From Candidatus Zhuqueibacterota bacterium (GTDB lineage: Bacteria; Zhuqueibacterota; Zhuqueibacteria; Zhuqueibacterales; Zhuqueibacteraceae), in NCBI GenBank assembly GCA_022616415.1, contig JAKEEU010000105.1, positions 29,677 through 93,676 on the forward strand: 64,000 bases of DNA. The letters run 5' to 3'. A program made the position numbers and the translations under genes. Position 1 is the stretch's first letter. Each line of letters begins with the position of its first letter. This document shows, piece by piece, positions 18,133 to 27,500 of the stretch. Under the pieces are notes generated by a model. That model did no database searches and was not told the DNA's origin. It was given only the letters and a program-made list of their open reading frames with translations.

Positions 18133-18834
18133 TTACAACGGCTCGTGCGGCTCGTGCACAATCTCATAGAGCAACGCGGCTTCATACTCACCTCGAAAAG
18201 GCAATCGCCCACACAACATTTCATAAAGAACAACCCCCAACGACCAGATATCAGTCCGGTGATCGATTTCTTCGCCGTGCGCCTGTTGCGGGGACATATA
18301 AGCTACAGTGCCCGCGATCGTGCCGACCTTGGAGAGCCGGGATCTCCCGGCCAATTTGGCGAGGCCAAAATCGATGATTTTGACCTCGCCACGTACCGTG
18401 ACAATGATATTTTCCGGCTTGATATCACGGTGCGTAATGCCGGCTTCGTGTGCTCGTGCCAGACCCTGGGCAATTTGGATTGCAATGTCAACGGAATTGT
18501 CTACGGATAGCCCGGCGGGCGTAGCCTGTATTTTGTTCAATTTCTGCCGCAGGGTTTCGCCCTCATAGTGCGCCATGGCAATAAACCACTGCTCTTCCTC
18601 GGTCTTATCAATTTGGTAAATGGTGCAAATGTTGGCGTGGTCGAGCGCCGACGTCATTTGCGCCTCATTGATAAAACGTTGAATGGCGTTTTCGTCATGG
18701 GTCAATTCCTGCGACAAAAATTTCAGGGCAACCGGCCGGTTTAACTTGGTGTCCTGGGCTTTATACACCACGCCCATCCCACCACGGCCGAGCTCTGCAA
18801 GGATTCTATAGTGAAAAATTGTTTTACCGATCAT
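18133..18834 (-). CDS. Serine/threonine protein kinase domain ending at an in-frame stop
   Basis: About 233 residues from MIGKTIFHYRIL. The ATP loop is LGRGGMGVVYK, the catalytic lysine is in VALKFL, the catalytic loop is HRDIKPENI and the magnesium motif is DFGLAKL. The substrate APE-like region and helix F (DIWSLGVVLYEM) follow. A TAA at 18133-18135 truncates the domain at helix H. Reading through it restores SFRPDLSPNLQIILDRAVEKNP, so one nonsense change (for example CAA to TAA) split a kinase-TIR gene. The start lies two bases after the EndoQ-UvrD stop, indicating one operon. Confidence 0.75.
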   Translation of the reverse strand: MIGKTIFHYRILAELGRGGMGVVYKAQDTKLNRPVALKFLSQELTHDENAIQRFINEAQMTSALDHANICTIYQIDKTEEEQWFIAMAHYEGETLRQKLNKIQATPAGLSVDNSVDIAIQIAQGLARAHEAGITHRDIKPENIIVTVRGEVKIIDFGLAKLAGRSRLSKVGTIAGTVAYMSPQQAHGEEIDHRTDIWSLGVVLYEMLCGRLPFRGEYEAALLYEIVHEPHEPL

Positions 18835-18836
18835 TT

Positions 18837-21800
18837 TCAAAACAATCCCAGTTGATTCTCATCTCCGCGCTTCTTAGGCTCTTTTCGCATGGGCGCCTGC
18901 CATTTTTCATAAGCTTTGAGCTGCTCTTCGATATTGGCGAGAAAACGCGAGGGCGGATTTTCACCGACCCGGCCAAAGAGCGGGCGGCGCTTGGCGCGCA
19001 AAAGATAGAGCTGTTCTTTGGCGCGCGTCATGCCGACGTAAAAAAGCCGGCGCTCTTCATCCACTTCGGTAACGAGGCTGGGGAGTTGCATCGGCAGCAG
19101 CGTCTCCTCGCAGCCAACGATGAAGACGACCGGAAATTCCAAGCCTTTGGCGGCGTGCAAAGTCATCAAGGCGATTTTTTCGGCGCGGTGATCGAAGTGA
19201 TCGGCAGCGCCTTCGAGAGACAAGGCATCGAAAAAGGCGCGGACAGACGCGCTGCTGCCGGAAGCATCGTAACCTCGTGCCAGGTTGAGCACGCGCTGAA
19301 AATTGGCGGACAGCGCGTCATCAGCGCCGAGCAAGCTTTTCCAAGTGGGAAGATTGAAAAGAAACCGCAGCGCCTCCGCCAGCCCATTCGTTGACAGGCG
19401 GCGGCCGGCTTCCTGCAATTCACATGAAAAAGCTAACAACGCCAACTTTTGTTTTTCCACCAAACTGTGCTCGTGGCGCATGAACTCATCCAACGCGCTC
19501 GCTTCCAGTTCGTGCAAATTTTGAAAAAACACTGCGACGCGCGGTGCGGTCTGCTCGCCGACGCCGGAAACGGCGAATTGCAGCAGTCGCGCCAAATTTT
19601 TAGGATCTATTTTTACGGCGGCTTCTGGCTCAGTTGAATTCGCCATGTTAAAAAAACAGCGTATCGCCGTCGCCAGCTCGCGCACGCCGCGGCGGCTTAA
19701 CAACGGCGTGTCGCCGGAAATTTGATACGGCATGCCGGATCGCGCCAGCGCTTCCTCCAACGCCGGACGTAAGGCATTCAAGCGATACAGCACCGCGAAG
19801 TCGCCGAACGAACGCTCGCCGCCGCGCTCCTTTTCGACGCGGCCGGAATCTTGTGAGAACATGCTGGTGCCGCCCACCATTTTTTCGATTTGATGCACCA
19901 CGTATTCCGCTTCGGCCTTCTCCGTCGGCGCGGCGTGAATGGTCAGACGTCCCGGTGTGAGCAGAGTTGGAGAAAGCGGCATCGCGACACTCGCACTGCC
20001 GGCATCGATGACCTGCGCCGACGCGGAAAGAATCGTCGGCGCCGAGCGATAGTTTTCCGCCAAGCGCAATTCGGCAGCGCCGTGAAAATCTTCTTTGAAA
20101 CGCGAGAAGTAAGTTACGTCCGCGCCGCGAAAACCATAGATCGCTTGATTGGGATCGCCGATGGCGGTGAGCACGGCTTGCTCGTGAACGAGCAGCTTGA
20201 GCAAACGGTGCTGTGCCGGATTGAGGTCTTGATATTCGTCAACAAAAATCCAGTGATAGCGGTGATGGATTCCGCTTTTCACTGCCTCGTTATTTTCAAG
20301 CAGGCGAGCCGCTTTCACCAAAAGATCGTCGAAATCCAATTGGCCGCGCTGCCGCAAAGCCGCGTCGTAGATTTCGCGAGCGGCATGTTCTTCCGCGCTC
20401 TCCTCGCCGGTTGCTTTCCATCTTGAAATTTTTTCCAACAAGTTTTCGCGTTCGGCCGTGCTCACTGCCGGCCATAGCGCTTTGGCCAGCTCACGCTGCT
20501 CATCTTCGCCAATGATCTCAAAGTCCCGCGGCAGATTAGCTTGCTGATGATGCTCACGCAATAGGCCAAGACAAAAAGCGTGGAACGTTCCCACCGTCAT
20601 CTTGGCGGCGGAGCCAACCAGCTTTGCCACGCGTTGGCGCATTTCTTCCGCAGCTTTGTTGGTAAAGGTAATCGCGAGAATTTCCTCGGGTTTGACAAAA
20701 TATTCGGCCACGTAAGCGAGGCGATGCGCCAATGTATGTGTTTTCCCCGTGCCCGGTCCGGCGACGATAAGCAGATGGCCACGGCCGTGAGTGACGGCTT
20801 GCTGCTGCGAAGAATTGAGCCCTTGATGCTGGATGCTGGATGCTTGATGCTCGATGCTCGATCCTGGGAGGTGGCCGCTGGTTGCTGGTACCTCGTTGCT
20901 GGTTGTTTGAGGCCGGGAATCGATGCCTTGTGTTTGTGAGTTGTTCTTTTGAGCCCGATACGGTTCTTCGATTGCATCGCGTATCGTCGTGACACGCGGC
21001 GCTTCCGCTTCCGCGTAACGTGATTTCGTGCCGTCCGTGTCAGCCCATCCTCTCCGCGGTTCTATCGTTGCTTGATCTAAGAGGCTCACTTGCGTCGTCA
21101 GCCGCTCGCGCTCCTCCGGCGTGAACAAATGGATCGTGCCGTATTCGCCGTCGTAGCCGGCGGCAATTTTTACCTCGCCGGCGCGCATGCGTTTAATGCC
21201 TTCCGCGGCCACGCCGCCGGCAATGCGCTCGATATTTTCCAACGGCGCTTCGCGGAGAATGAACAACTCGTTGCCAAGTCCCGCCAGCAGGCGCTGAAAA
21301 AGCTCTTCCACACCTTTCGTTCCCGGCTTTTGATTCTTCGCTTCGCCGATGATCTCCGGCAATGGAATGAGATTTTCGTAATGCCGCGCCCGCGGCGATT
21401 TTTCACCTTCGGGACGATCCGCCAATTCCTTGACTCTCGCCATCACGCCGACGGTGACGGGCTTGCCGCAAACCGGGCAATTGCCGTGGTTGGCTTGCGT
21501 CTCGGCCGGGTGCAAGCGCGCTTTGCACAGGCGATGGCCGTCGTAATGATACTTGCCTTCTTCCGGAAAAAATTCGATCGTGCCGAGAAAGCCGGGATTA
21601 GTCTGATCTTTGAGCGCCTGCAAAATCGCCGGATAGGAAAGCTCGGTATCGAACAAATTCGCTTCGCGCGCGAGTTTTTGCGGCGAGTGCGCATCCGAGT
21701 TGGAAACCAGCACAAAACGGTCGAGCTGTTGCAGCCGCCAGTTCATCGGCGGATCGGAGGAGAGGCCGGTTTCCACCGCAAAAATGTGCGGCGTCAGATC

Positions 21801-22361
21801 GGCAAAACAATCTTCGACGCTGTCAAATCCCCCTTTCGAGCCAAGCATGGAAAACCACGGTGTCCAAATATGCGCGGGAATGAAAAAGGCGAGCGGGTCG
21901 GCTTCGAGGGTGATTTCGAGAAGATCGCGCGAGTCGAGGCCGAGAATGGGCCGGCCATCCGAGCGAATGTTGCCGATGGTTTCGAGCCTGGCTTGAATTT
22001 TTCGCGCCGTCGCCGTGCTCGGTGCAAAAATGAGATTGTGAACCTTGCGAACTTTTTCGAGACGTTTATAGATGTTGGAGATTTCCGCCGTCAGCAGAAA
22101 ACGCACTTCGGCGCGGCAGGCTTTGGGAACTTCGGCAGCCGTGACTCGGGCAAATTCATCTTTCAGCTTGAACAATCCGTCTTCCGCCGGTTCCAACTTT
22201 TTTTCCACTTCATCCAGCCAGCCTGGATGCGTGAAATCGCCGGTGCCGACGACGGTCACGCCCTTGAGCTGCGCCCATTTGCTCAAATGCTCGAGATCGA
22301 GCTGCTTGCTGGTGGCGCGGGAGAAATGCGAGTGGAGATGAAGATCCGCGACGAATTTCAT
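18837..22361 (-). CDS. EndoQ (PHP) - UvrD helicase fusion
   Basis: 1174 residues. Residues 1 to about 440 match endonuclease Q: FVADLHLHSHFSRATSK and GTGDFTHPGWL form the PHP metal site, and NCPVCGKPVTVG (about 293) is part of its zinc finger. EndoQ nicks DNA at deaminated bases. Residues about 515-1174 are a UvrD/Rep SF1A helicase: VAGPGTGKTHTLAHRL (motif I, about 530), VDEYQDLNPAQHRLL (motif II) and LMTLHAAKGLEFP (motif V). The fusion would couple lesion incision to strand unwinding. A repeat-derived linker joins the halves. The next gene (kinase) starts 2 bp downstream. Confidence 0.88.
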   Translation of the reverse strand: MKFVADLHLHSHFSRATSKQLDLEHLSKWAQLKGVTVVGTGDFTHPGWLDEVEKKLEPAEDGLFKLKDEFARVTAAEVPKACRAEVRFLLTAEISNIYKRLEKVRKVHNLIFAPSTATARKIQARLETIGNIRSDGRPILGLDSRDLLEITLEADPLAFFIPAHIWTPWFSMLGSKGGFDSVEDCFADLTPHIFAVETGLSSDPPMNWRLQQLDRFVLVSNSDAHSPQKLAREANLFDTELSYPAILQALKDQTNPGFLGTIEFFPEEGKYHYDGHRLCKARLHPAETQANHGNCPVCGKPVTVGVMARVKELADRPEGEKSPRARHYENLIPLPEIIGEAKNQKPGTKGVEELFQRLLAGLGNELFILREAPLENIERIAGGVAAEGIKRMRAGEVKIAAGYDGEYGTIHLFTPEERERLTTQVSLLDQATIEPRRGWADTDGTKSRYAEAEAPRVTTIRDAIEEPYRAQKNNSQTQGIDSRPQTTSNEVPATSGHLPGSSIEHQASSIQHQGLNSSQQQAVTHGRGHLLIVAGPGTGKTHTLAHRLAYVAEYFVKPEEILAITFTNKAAEEMRQRVAKLVGSAAKMTVGTFHAFCLGLLREHHQQANLPRDFEIIGEDEQRELAKALWPAVSTAERENLLEKISRWKATGEESAEEHAAREIYDAALRQRGQLDFDDLLVKAARLLENNEAVKSGIHHRYHWIFVDEYQDLNPAQHRLLKLLVHEQAVLTAIGDPNQAIYGFRGADVTYFSRFKEDFHGAAELRLAENYRSAPTILSASAQVIDAGSASVAMPLSPTLLTPGRLTIHAAPTEKAEAEYVVHQIEKMVGGTSMFSQDSGRVEKERGGERSFGDFAVLYRLNALRPALEEALARSGMPYQISGDTPLLSRRGVRELATAIRCFFNMANSTEPEAAVKIDPKNLARLLQFAVSGVGEQTAPRVAVFFQNLHELEASALDEFMRHEHSLVEKQKLALLAFSCELQEAGRRLSTNGLAEALRFLFNLPTWKSLLGADDALSANFQRVLNLARGYDASGSSASVRAFFDALSLEGAADHFDHRAEKIALMTLHAAKGLEFPVVFIVGCEETLLPMQLPSLVTEVDEERRLFYVGMTRAKEQLYLLRAKRRPLFGRVGENPPSRFLANIEEQLKAYEKWQAPMRKEPKKRGDENQLGLF
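20815..20935. repeat. GATGCTGG-type tandem repeat inside the EndoQ-UvrD linker
   Basis: The linker between EndoQ and UvrD is coded by degenerate tandem units (GATGCTGGATGCTGGATGC and variants) and a related GGTTGCTGGTA segment. On the protein level it reads as a Gln/Ser/His-rich linker (about residues 480-515). Similar GATGCTG/CCAGCATC units lie in intergenic DNA at 23505-23545 and 60001-60040. Confidence 0.55.
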
Positions 22362-22435
22362 GATTTTAATCCTTATTTTTTCGTCCGGAAGGCATGTTTT
22401 AAAATGTGTAGCAGTATTTCAAGAAAACAAAAAAT

Positions 22436-23311
22436 TCACGCATGATTGGATAGCTTGCTTCCATCTTTCCCCCGCAATTTCTCCAATTCGGCCTCAAGAC
22501 GTGCCGCGCGTTCTTCAGCCGCTTTTCGCGCTTCGGCCTCAGCTTTTCGCGCATAGGCCTCGGCGACGGCACGGGCATCCGCTTCGCGCGCCTGCCTTTC
22601 AAACGACTCGCATTCGATCATGGCCTGATCTGGACCAATCAACCACTTTCCAGCCGCCGGATCATAAAAACGCAGGTCATAAGGCTTGTTCGGCTGGTTA
22701 GGCGCCAAAGCCCAGATTTCGAGTTTCAGCCATTCGCTCGTCAGCCGCCAGCCCTGTGAATAATCGCCGGAAGGCAACCCGGCGTCCCTGCCATCAAACG
22801 AAGGCGGCAGAAGGGCTTCAATCGGTCGCAGCACATACTCATCGCCGGCGAGCTGGTAGCCGCGCAACGGCGGGTTGAGATATTCCCCAAAGGGATCGAA
22901 CAGGTAATATTCCGCTACGCCAAGACGGGCGTAGAGAAATCTTTTTTTGCCTAAATCCACAGTTTGCGTTTCGCGCGAAGTGATCTCAAAAATCACTTGT
23001 GGCGCCTGTTGTTCCTCCCAGAGCTTGTAACTGCGGCGCAGCTCGTCATAAGGAACACCCCAAACTACAAAGACGTCCGGTGCCACCCGGGCCTTGGGAT
23101 GGCCCTCGCGGTAGTAGATGAACATGTCCGCATAGACGCATGCTTTCTCCACTGGTCGCAACCAATGGCGCAAAATCTGGCGCACATGAATAATGAACGA
23201 AACATGAGGGTTGGTTTCGGCCATGGGCTTTCCATCTCCATCAGGATAGTACACCGCCCGCCGGCGGCGAGAGGCGGCACCCGCACGAGGGGCAAGAAGC
23301 TCTGTTGACAT
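22436..23311 (-). CDS. Uma2-family (DUF820) nuclease-like protein with coiled coil
   Basis: 291 residues. The Uma2/DUF820 core, a PD-(D/E)XK-type fold, is visible as RVAPDVFVVWGVP, QVIFEITSRETQTVDLGKKR and YARLGVAEYYLFDP; the E-x-S/T and D..KK arrangement matches the family. Residues about 225-285 form an Ala/Glu/Arg-rich coiled coil (EAYARKAEAEARKAAEERAA). The cellular function of the family is unknown. It sits between EndoQ-UvrD and cdaA. Confidence 0.85.
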   Translation of the reverse strand: MSTELLAPRAGAASRRRRAVYYPDGDGKPMAETNPHVSFIIHVRQILRHWLRPVEKACVYADMFIYYREGHPKARVAPDVFVVWGVPYDELRRSYKLWEEQQAPQVIFEITSRETQTVDLGKKRFLYARLGVAEYYLFDPFGEYLNPPLRGYQLAGDEYVLRPIEALLPPSFDGRDAGLPSGDYSQGWRLTSEWLKLEIWALAPNQPNKPYDLRFYDPAAGKWLIGPDQAMIECESFERQAREADARAVAEAYARKAEAEARKAAEERAARLEAELEKLRGKDGSKLSNHA

Positions 23312-23504
23312 AACTTCCTCTCATTGATGATAAACTGTTTCTTGCAGGAAATTTTATCTGTCGCGCCAACAATATATCCCCTTTTATCGAATTCGGAATA
23401 ATTCCAGAAAGCCAAGCAGACTTACATCATATCGATGACAAAATATAACCAATTTTTTCTTGATAAGCAAGCCCATAAACGAAGCACAATCATCGCTGTG
23501 GTGC

Positions 23505-23550
23505 CAAGCCAACCGGCAACCAGCGACCAGCATCTAACATCCAGCCAAAT
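23505..23550. repeat. Intergenic CCAGC-rich repeat upstream of cdaA
   Basis: Short degenerate units (GCAACCAGCGACCAGCATC and ACATCCAGCC) related to the repeat in the EndoQ-UvrD linker. They probably belong to a dispersed low-complexity repeat family of this genome. Confidence 0.4.
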
Positions 23551-23592
23551 TTCCTCTTGTTCAATTCCCTTGTTCTGCGTAAATTGGTTTCG

Positions 23593-24375
23593 ATGAACGG
23601 ACTCGAATTGTTTCGCATTGCTTTTCTGCGGGTGACGTTGCTCGATGTGCTCGATATTTTTATCATCGGCTACGTCCTCTATCGGTTTTATTTATTCATT
23701 CGGGGCTCGCGCGCGGCGCAGATGGCCGTGGGCCTGGTGCTGATCTTGTTCGTTTCCTGGCTCGCGCACCTATCCAACATGAGCGGTATCAGTTGGATTT
23801 TTGCCAAGCTGGAGACCATCTGGCTCATCGCCTTCGTCATTTTGTTTCAGCCGGAGCTTCGCCGCATGTTGGTGTACCTCGGTCAAAGCCCGTTGATTCG
23901 TTTTTTCGTCAAAGTTTCCGGCTCACGGGCGATTGACGAGATCGTGCGCGCGGCGCAAGAGCTGTCGCGGCTGCGCTACGGCGGCTTGATCGTTTTAGTG
24001 CGCGATGACAGCCTCAAAGCCATTGTAGAGACTGGCATTAAAATTCAAGCCGAAGTGTCGGCGGCCTTGCTCGTTTCGCTGTTCAGTCCCAAGTCGCCGT
24101 TGCACGACGGCGCGGTGGTTATAGAAAACGACGTGATCGTGACGGCGAAATGCATTTTGCCGCTGACGCAGAACGACCGCGTTGACAAACGCTTGGGGAC
24201 GCGGCACCGCGCCGCGGTCGGCCTGTCGGAAGAATCCGATGCCGTCGTGCTCGTGATCTCGGAAGAGACCGGCAAGCTATCGATTGCAATGGACGAACGT
24301 TTGCTCTTCGATCTCAGCCTCGACGAAGTTGAAGGCATTCTCATGGCGGCGTTGCGGCCCAGTCTGCGCGTTTGA
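23593..24375 (+). CDS. cdaA: Diadenylate cyclase CdaA
   Basis: Makes c-di-AMP from two ATP. 260 residues from MNGLELF. Three N-terminal membrane spans lead to the DAC (DisA_N) domain. The catalytic motifs are LHDGAVVI (DGA, about residue 170) and GTRHRAAVG (RHR, about 204). QPELRRML marks the start of the domain. Length and topology match membrane CdaA. No CdaR/YbbR or GlmM gene follows directly, so it is not in the usual cdaA-cdaR-glmM operon here. The start at 23557 would add 12 residues but lacks a better ribosome site. Confidence 0.92.
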   Translation: MNGLELFRIAFLRVTLLDVLDIFIIGYVLYRFYLFIRGSRAAQMAVGLVLILFVSWLAHLSNMSGISWIFAKLETIWLIAFVILFQPELRRMLVYLGQSPLIRFFVKVSGSRAIDEIVRAAQELSRLRYGGLIVLVRDDSLKAIVETGIKIQAEVSAALLVSLFSPKSPLHDGAVVIENDVIVTAKCILPLTQNDRVDKRLGTRHRAAVGLSEESDAVVLVISEETGKLSIAMDERLLFDLSLDEVEGILMAALRPSLRV

Positions 24376-24669
24376 ATTGCGATTATTTTGTCCGCGAAGA
24401 TTTTGAATGGTCAATTGATATTTAACAATTGTCAATTCTTTTGGTTGCGGTTTGAATCCCACGTTATGTCACTCTGACTCAATCGTATTTCTTGTTCCAC
24501 GCCGAGACATTCCCTCCTTTTTGACTCTGCGATAAGTGTTGATTTTTAATGCGTTTTTTTCCTCTGGTCGTTGGCACCAGTTTTGAATAGGATTCTTTCA
24601 CAATTTTTAACGTGATTTTTATCAATTACAATAACGTTATCAATCGATGCGCCGGCGCTGAACCGTCAC
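24376..24669. other. Intergenic region between cdaA and the histidine kinase
   Basis: About 290 bp of AT-rich sequence. Nothing specific was recognised apart from presumed promoter elements for the downstream gene. Confidence 0.4.
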
Positions 24670-25995
24670 GTGTGCACGAGAATTTTTTTGGAACCGATTA
24701 TGGAATTGGGCGCACCCTCGCTTTACTCGAACAAATCATTCTCGAATATTTTTCCTGCCGATGTCATGTCGTCGCCTCCGGAGGCGGAGAATTTTGCGAA
24801 GAAAAAAATGCGCGAACCGGCCGACGGGCTGATCGAAGAAGCCTGGGCGCCGATGTCCGCTTTTCTCGACGCCATGCAAGAGGCCGTCAGCGGTGTTGAC
24901 GAGTATTTGTGCGTGAAATATTGGAATGCGCCGATGGCGCGCCTCACCGGCGTGGCGCCGGAAGAAGCCTTGCACCGGCCGCTCTTTTCGCTGCTGCCGC
25001 GTGATTTTGAGCGCCACCTCGAAGCGAATCTTCGGCAGCTTTTTCACCAGCAAACGCCTCGCCATGGCGGCGCTCAGGGACAAAACGCCGAGGTGGTCGA
25101 GGGCGAATTTGCCCAAAGCCACGGCAACAGCGAGTTTTTTGATTTCTCCTACCGCATGCGCATTCTGCCGACGAGCGGCAACCGCGGCCTGGTGATCCTC
25201 ACGCTGCGTCCGGCTTCGGAAAGACGCAGCCGGCAGCGCCGCTTCAAGCCGCAAGAACCTCTCGGCCTGCTCGGCACCTTGAGCGCCGGAATCGCGCAGG
25301 AGCTCACCAATCCTTTGGAGGCGATTTGCAGCCGCATCGATAACATCATTTTGCTCACCGGCAATAACTGGGACGCGCGCCTGGAAGACGAACTGCACAG
25401 CATTATCACCGAAGTCTACCGCATCAGTTATCTCGTCAACAATATTTTAACGCTTTCAAGCCACCAGGCTTTCAAAGCTGCGCAAGTGAACATCAATCAC
25501 CTCGTTCCGGAATCCATCATTTTGTTGGAGCACACGCTCAATCGTAAAATCGCCTGTGCGACAGTCCTGCAAGATGATTTGCCGCTGGTGAGTGGCGACC
25601 CGGTTTTATTGCAAACCGTGCTGCAAAATATTTTGCGCTACGCCGTCGAAGCCGCCGGCGACGACACGGTGCCGAAGATCCAAACTGCTGTGAGCGATCC
25701 GCTGCAACGCGGCGGCCGCCAGGCGCGTGGAAATTCATCCAAGCCGGCGTTGGCGAAAGGGAACAAGAAACCATCGCCGCAAATCGTCGTTAAGATTGAA
25801 GACCGCGGCGCGGTGATGGCGCCGAAAATTCTCGCGCAATTGTTCGATCCGATTGCCAGCAGCAAGCAATTCGGCATCGCGGTCGGCCTCGGCCTGTTCC
25901 TCAGCAAGAAGATCGTCGAATCTCATCACGGCATGCTGCAAGTGAGCAGCGAGCCGGGGCGGGGGACGATTTTTACGATAACGTTGAATGTTTGA
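24670..25995 (+). CDS. Degenerate PAS histidine-kinase-like protein
   Basis: About 441 residues; the true start may be at 24700 or 24766. A PAS domain (MQEAVSGVDEYLCVKYWNAPM, about 75-190) is followed by a DHp region and an ATPase domain. The H-box reads GIAQELTNPLEAI, so the phospho-acceptor histidine is replaced by glutamine (about residue 210). The N-box (NILRYAVEAA) has tyrosine in place of the key asparagine, and G1 (DRGAVM) lacks the second glycine. G2 and the end are kinase-like (GLGLFLSKKIVESHHG). It probably cannot autophosphorylate and may be a pseudokinase regulator. Confidence 0.75.
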   Translation: MCTRIFLEPIMELGAPSLYSNKSFSNIFPADVMSSPPEAENFAKKKMREPADGLIEEAWAPMSAFLDAMQEAVSGVDEYLCVKYWNAPMARLTGVAPEEALHRPLFSLLPRDFERHLEANLRQLFHQQTPRHGGAQGQNAEVVEGEFAQSHGNSEFFDFSYRMRILPTSGNRGLVILTLRPASERRSRQRRFKPQEPLGLLGTLSAGIAQELTNPLEAICSRIDNIILLTGNNWDARLEDELHSIITEVYRISYLVNNILTLSSHQAFKAAQVNINHLVPESIILLEHTLNRKIACATVLQDDLPLVSGDPVLLQTVLQNILRYAVEAAGDDTVPKIQTAVSDPLQRGGRQARGNSSKPALAKGNKKPSPQIVVKIEDRGAVMAPKILAQLFDPIASSKQFGIAVGLGLFLSKKIVESHHGMLQVSSEPGRGTIFTITLNV

Positions 25996-26157
25996 GCCCT
26001 GAAGGTGAAATCCTTGCAGAAAAAGCAAAAACTTTTAGCGCACGAAATGGAACTCACACGGAAGTAAAAGATTTTTATGATTTATTCCGTGAGCTGTTCC
26101 GCTTTTGTGAGCGATCAAATCTTTTTAGTCGCGGCTCGTCCGCGGTAGGGTAGCAGC

Positions 26158-26197
26158 AAGCCCCGAGTTCCGTCAGGAATTTCGGGGCTTGTTTTTT
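26158..26197 (+). terminator. Rho-independent terminator
   Basis: A stem of AAGCCCCGA and TCGGGGCTT, extended inside by GTTCC/GGAAT, followed by GTTTTTT. It ends the histidine-kinase-like gene's transcript about 160 bp after its stop. Confidence 0.8.
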
Positions 26198-26258
26198 CGG
26201 AGAGTTTTATGTAGATTACATGGTGAGAAATCGTCACAACCAAAAGGATTGGCTCACC

Positions 26259-26618
26259 ATGTTGATCAAACACGAAAAAGACTGCAAAGAAATCATCGCC
26301 AACGACGGCTGCCGCTTGCGGGAATTGTTGCACCCGGAGCGCGATGCGGCGGATATTTCCTATTCGCTGGCGATCGCCTACGTCGATCCCGGCAAATCGA
26401 CTTACCCGCATTATTTGCGGCAAACGGAGGTGTATTTTATTCTGCAAGGCATCGGCCGCATGCACCTCGGCGACGAGACGCAGGAGGTGCACGAAGACGA
26501 TGCCATCGTCATTCCCAAAGAAAAGGAGCAATGGATCGAGAACATCGGCCAAAACGTGCTGGTGTTCGCGGCGATCGTGAACCCGCCGTGGCGCGCCGAA
26601 GATGATGTGCGGGTGTAA
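26259..26618 (+). CDS. Cupin-domain protein
   Basis: About 119 residues from MLIKHEKD (an upstream ATG at 26220 is less likely). The cupin core is PGKSTYPHYLRQTEVYFILQG, GRMHLGDE and VIPKEKEQWIENIG. The metal-binding His/Glu set is partly present (H, E in TEVYF), while the motif 2 histidine is replaced (VIPKEKEQW). It is a single-domain cupin of unknown substrate. It is monocistronic after a terminator. Confidence 0.82.
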   Translation: MLIKHEKDCKEIIANDGCRLRELLHPERDAADISYSLAIAYVDPGKSTYPHYLRQTEVYFILQGIGRMHLGDETQEVHEDDAIVIPKEKEQWIENIGQNVLVFAAIVNPPWRAEDDVRV

Positions 26619-26828
26619 CGCAGACGGCCCGTCTGCTGAACTTTGCGCTTGCATTTCGGGGATTTTTTGTTATTTTTAAACGAATGCAGTTTGTCTTTAA
26701 TTTGGCACACATAAAAGTCAAACCCCGACTGCGTCCGTAGGATTTTCATCTATTTGCTGAAATCCATTGGGTGGAAATTTCAGCCATGCAATGCAAAATC
26801 GGGGTTGTAAAAACTCGAAAGGTGAATC

Positions 26829-27482
26829 ATGGATGTCGATCTTTTGACCAAACCGCTTCCTCGCCAAACGCCGCCAAAAGAGCGCGTCACTTTCGACGAA
26901 TTCTGTGAAATCATCAAAGAAGATCAAAAGGCTGATCTCATTAACGGAGTTATTTATATGGCTACTCCCGCAACGCTCGAGCACGAAGACGAGTTTGGCT
27001 TCTTGTTGGCGGTCGTGCGAATTTTCGTCCGCCGAAAAAAGCTGGGATTCGTTCTCGGCTCGCGCGCGGCGATGCAATTATCCGACGAAGATGCGCCCGA
27101 GCCCGATTTGATGTTCATTAGCAAAGAAAAGCTGGCCAAGGCCAAAGGTAAAGCCTTTCCGGGAGCGGCAGATTTAGTCATTGAACTCATCTCGCCAAGC
27201 AGCCGATGGCTGGATTTGGGAGAAAAGAAGGAAGTGTACGCGAAATTCGGCGTGCTCGAATACTGGGCGATCGACCTTTTTCGGCAGGTCGCACACTTTT
27301 GGAAAAATAATAACGGGGTCTGGGAAGACCTGCCGGTTGACGACATGGGCATCGTGCGCTCCATAGCTCTTCCTGGCTTTTGGCTGCGGGTGGATTGGCT
27401 TTTTGCAGAACCGTTGCCGGATGAAGAAGCAATTATTGCTCTTATACTTTCAGGCGATCCGGCCAATTCAACGACGAATTGA
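26829..27482 (+). CDS. Uma2-family (DUF820) nuclease-like protein
   Basis: 217 residues. The Uma2 fold is seen as VTFDEFCEIIKEDQKADLINGV at the N-terminus, then PEPDLMFISKE, DLVIELISPSSRWLDLGEKK and YAKFGVLEYWAIDL. The expected acidic residues and lysines of the PD-(D/E)XK-like site are present. It is a second copy of this family in the window and lacks the coiled coil of the first. A dispersed repeat (CCCCGACTGCGTCCGTAGG) lies just upstream. Confidence 0.87.
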   Translation: MDVDLLTKPLPRQTPPKERVTFDEFCEIIKEDQKADLINGVIYMATPATLEHEDEFGFLLAVVRIFVRRKKLGFVLGSRAAMQLSDEDAPEPDLMFISKEKLAKAKGKAFPGAADLVIELISPSSRWLDLGEKKEVYAKFGVLEYWAIDLFRQVAHFWKNNNGVWEDLPVDDMGIVRSIALPGFWLRVDWLFAEPLPDEEAIIALILSGDPANSTTN

Positions 27483-27500
27483 TTTGAAAGGAGGCACGAG

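Noticed and set aside
20815..20935. Tandem units in the EndoQ-UvrD gene as a CRISPR array
   Set aside because: Units are short, degenerate and contiguous without spacers, and lie inside a coding frame.
21090..22445. Long plus-strand open frame opposite the EndoQ part
   Set aside because: Mirror of the EndoQ codons: Arg/Phe-rich, no family motif and no ribosome site.
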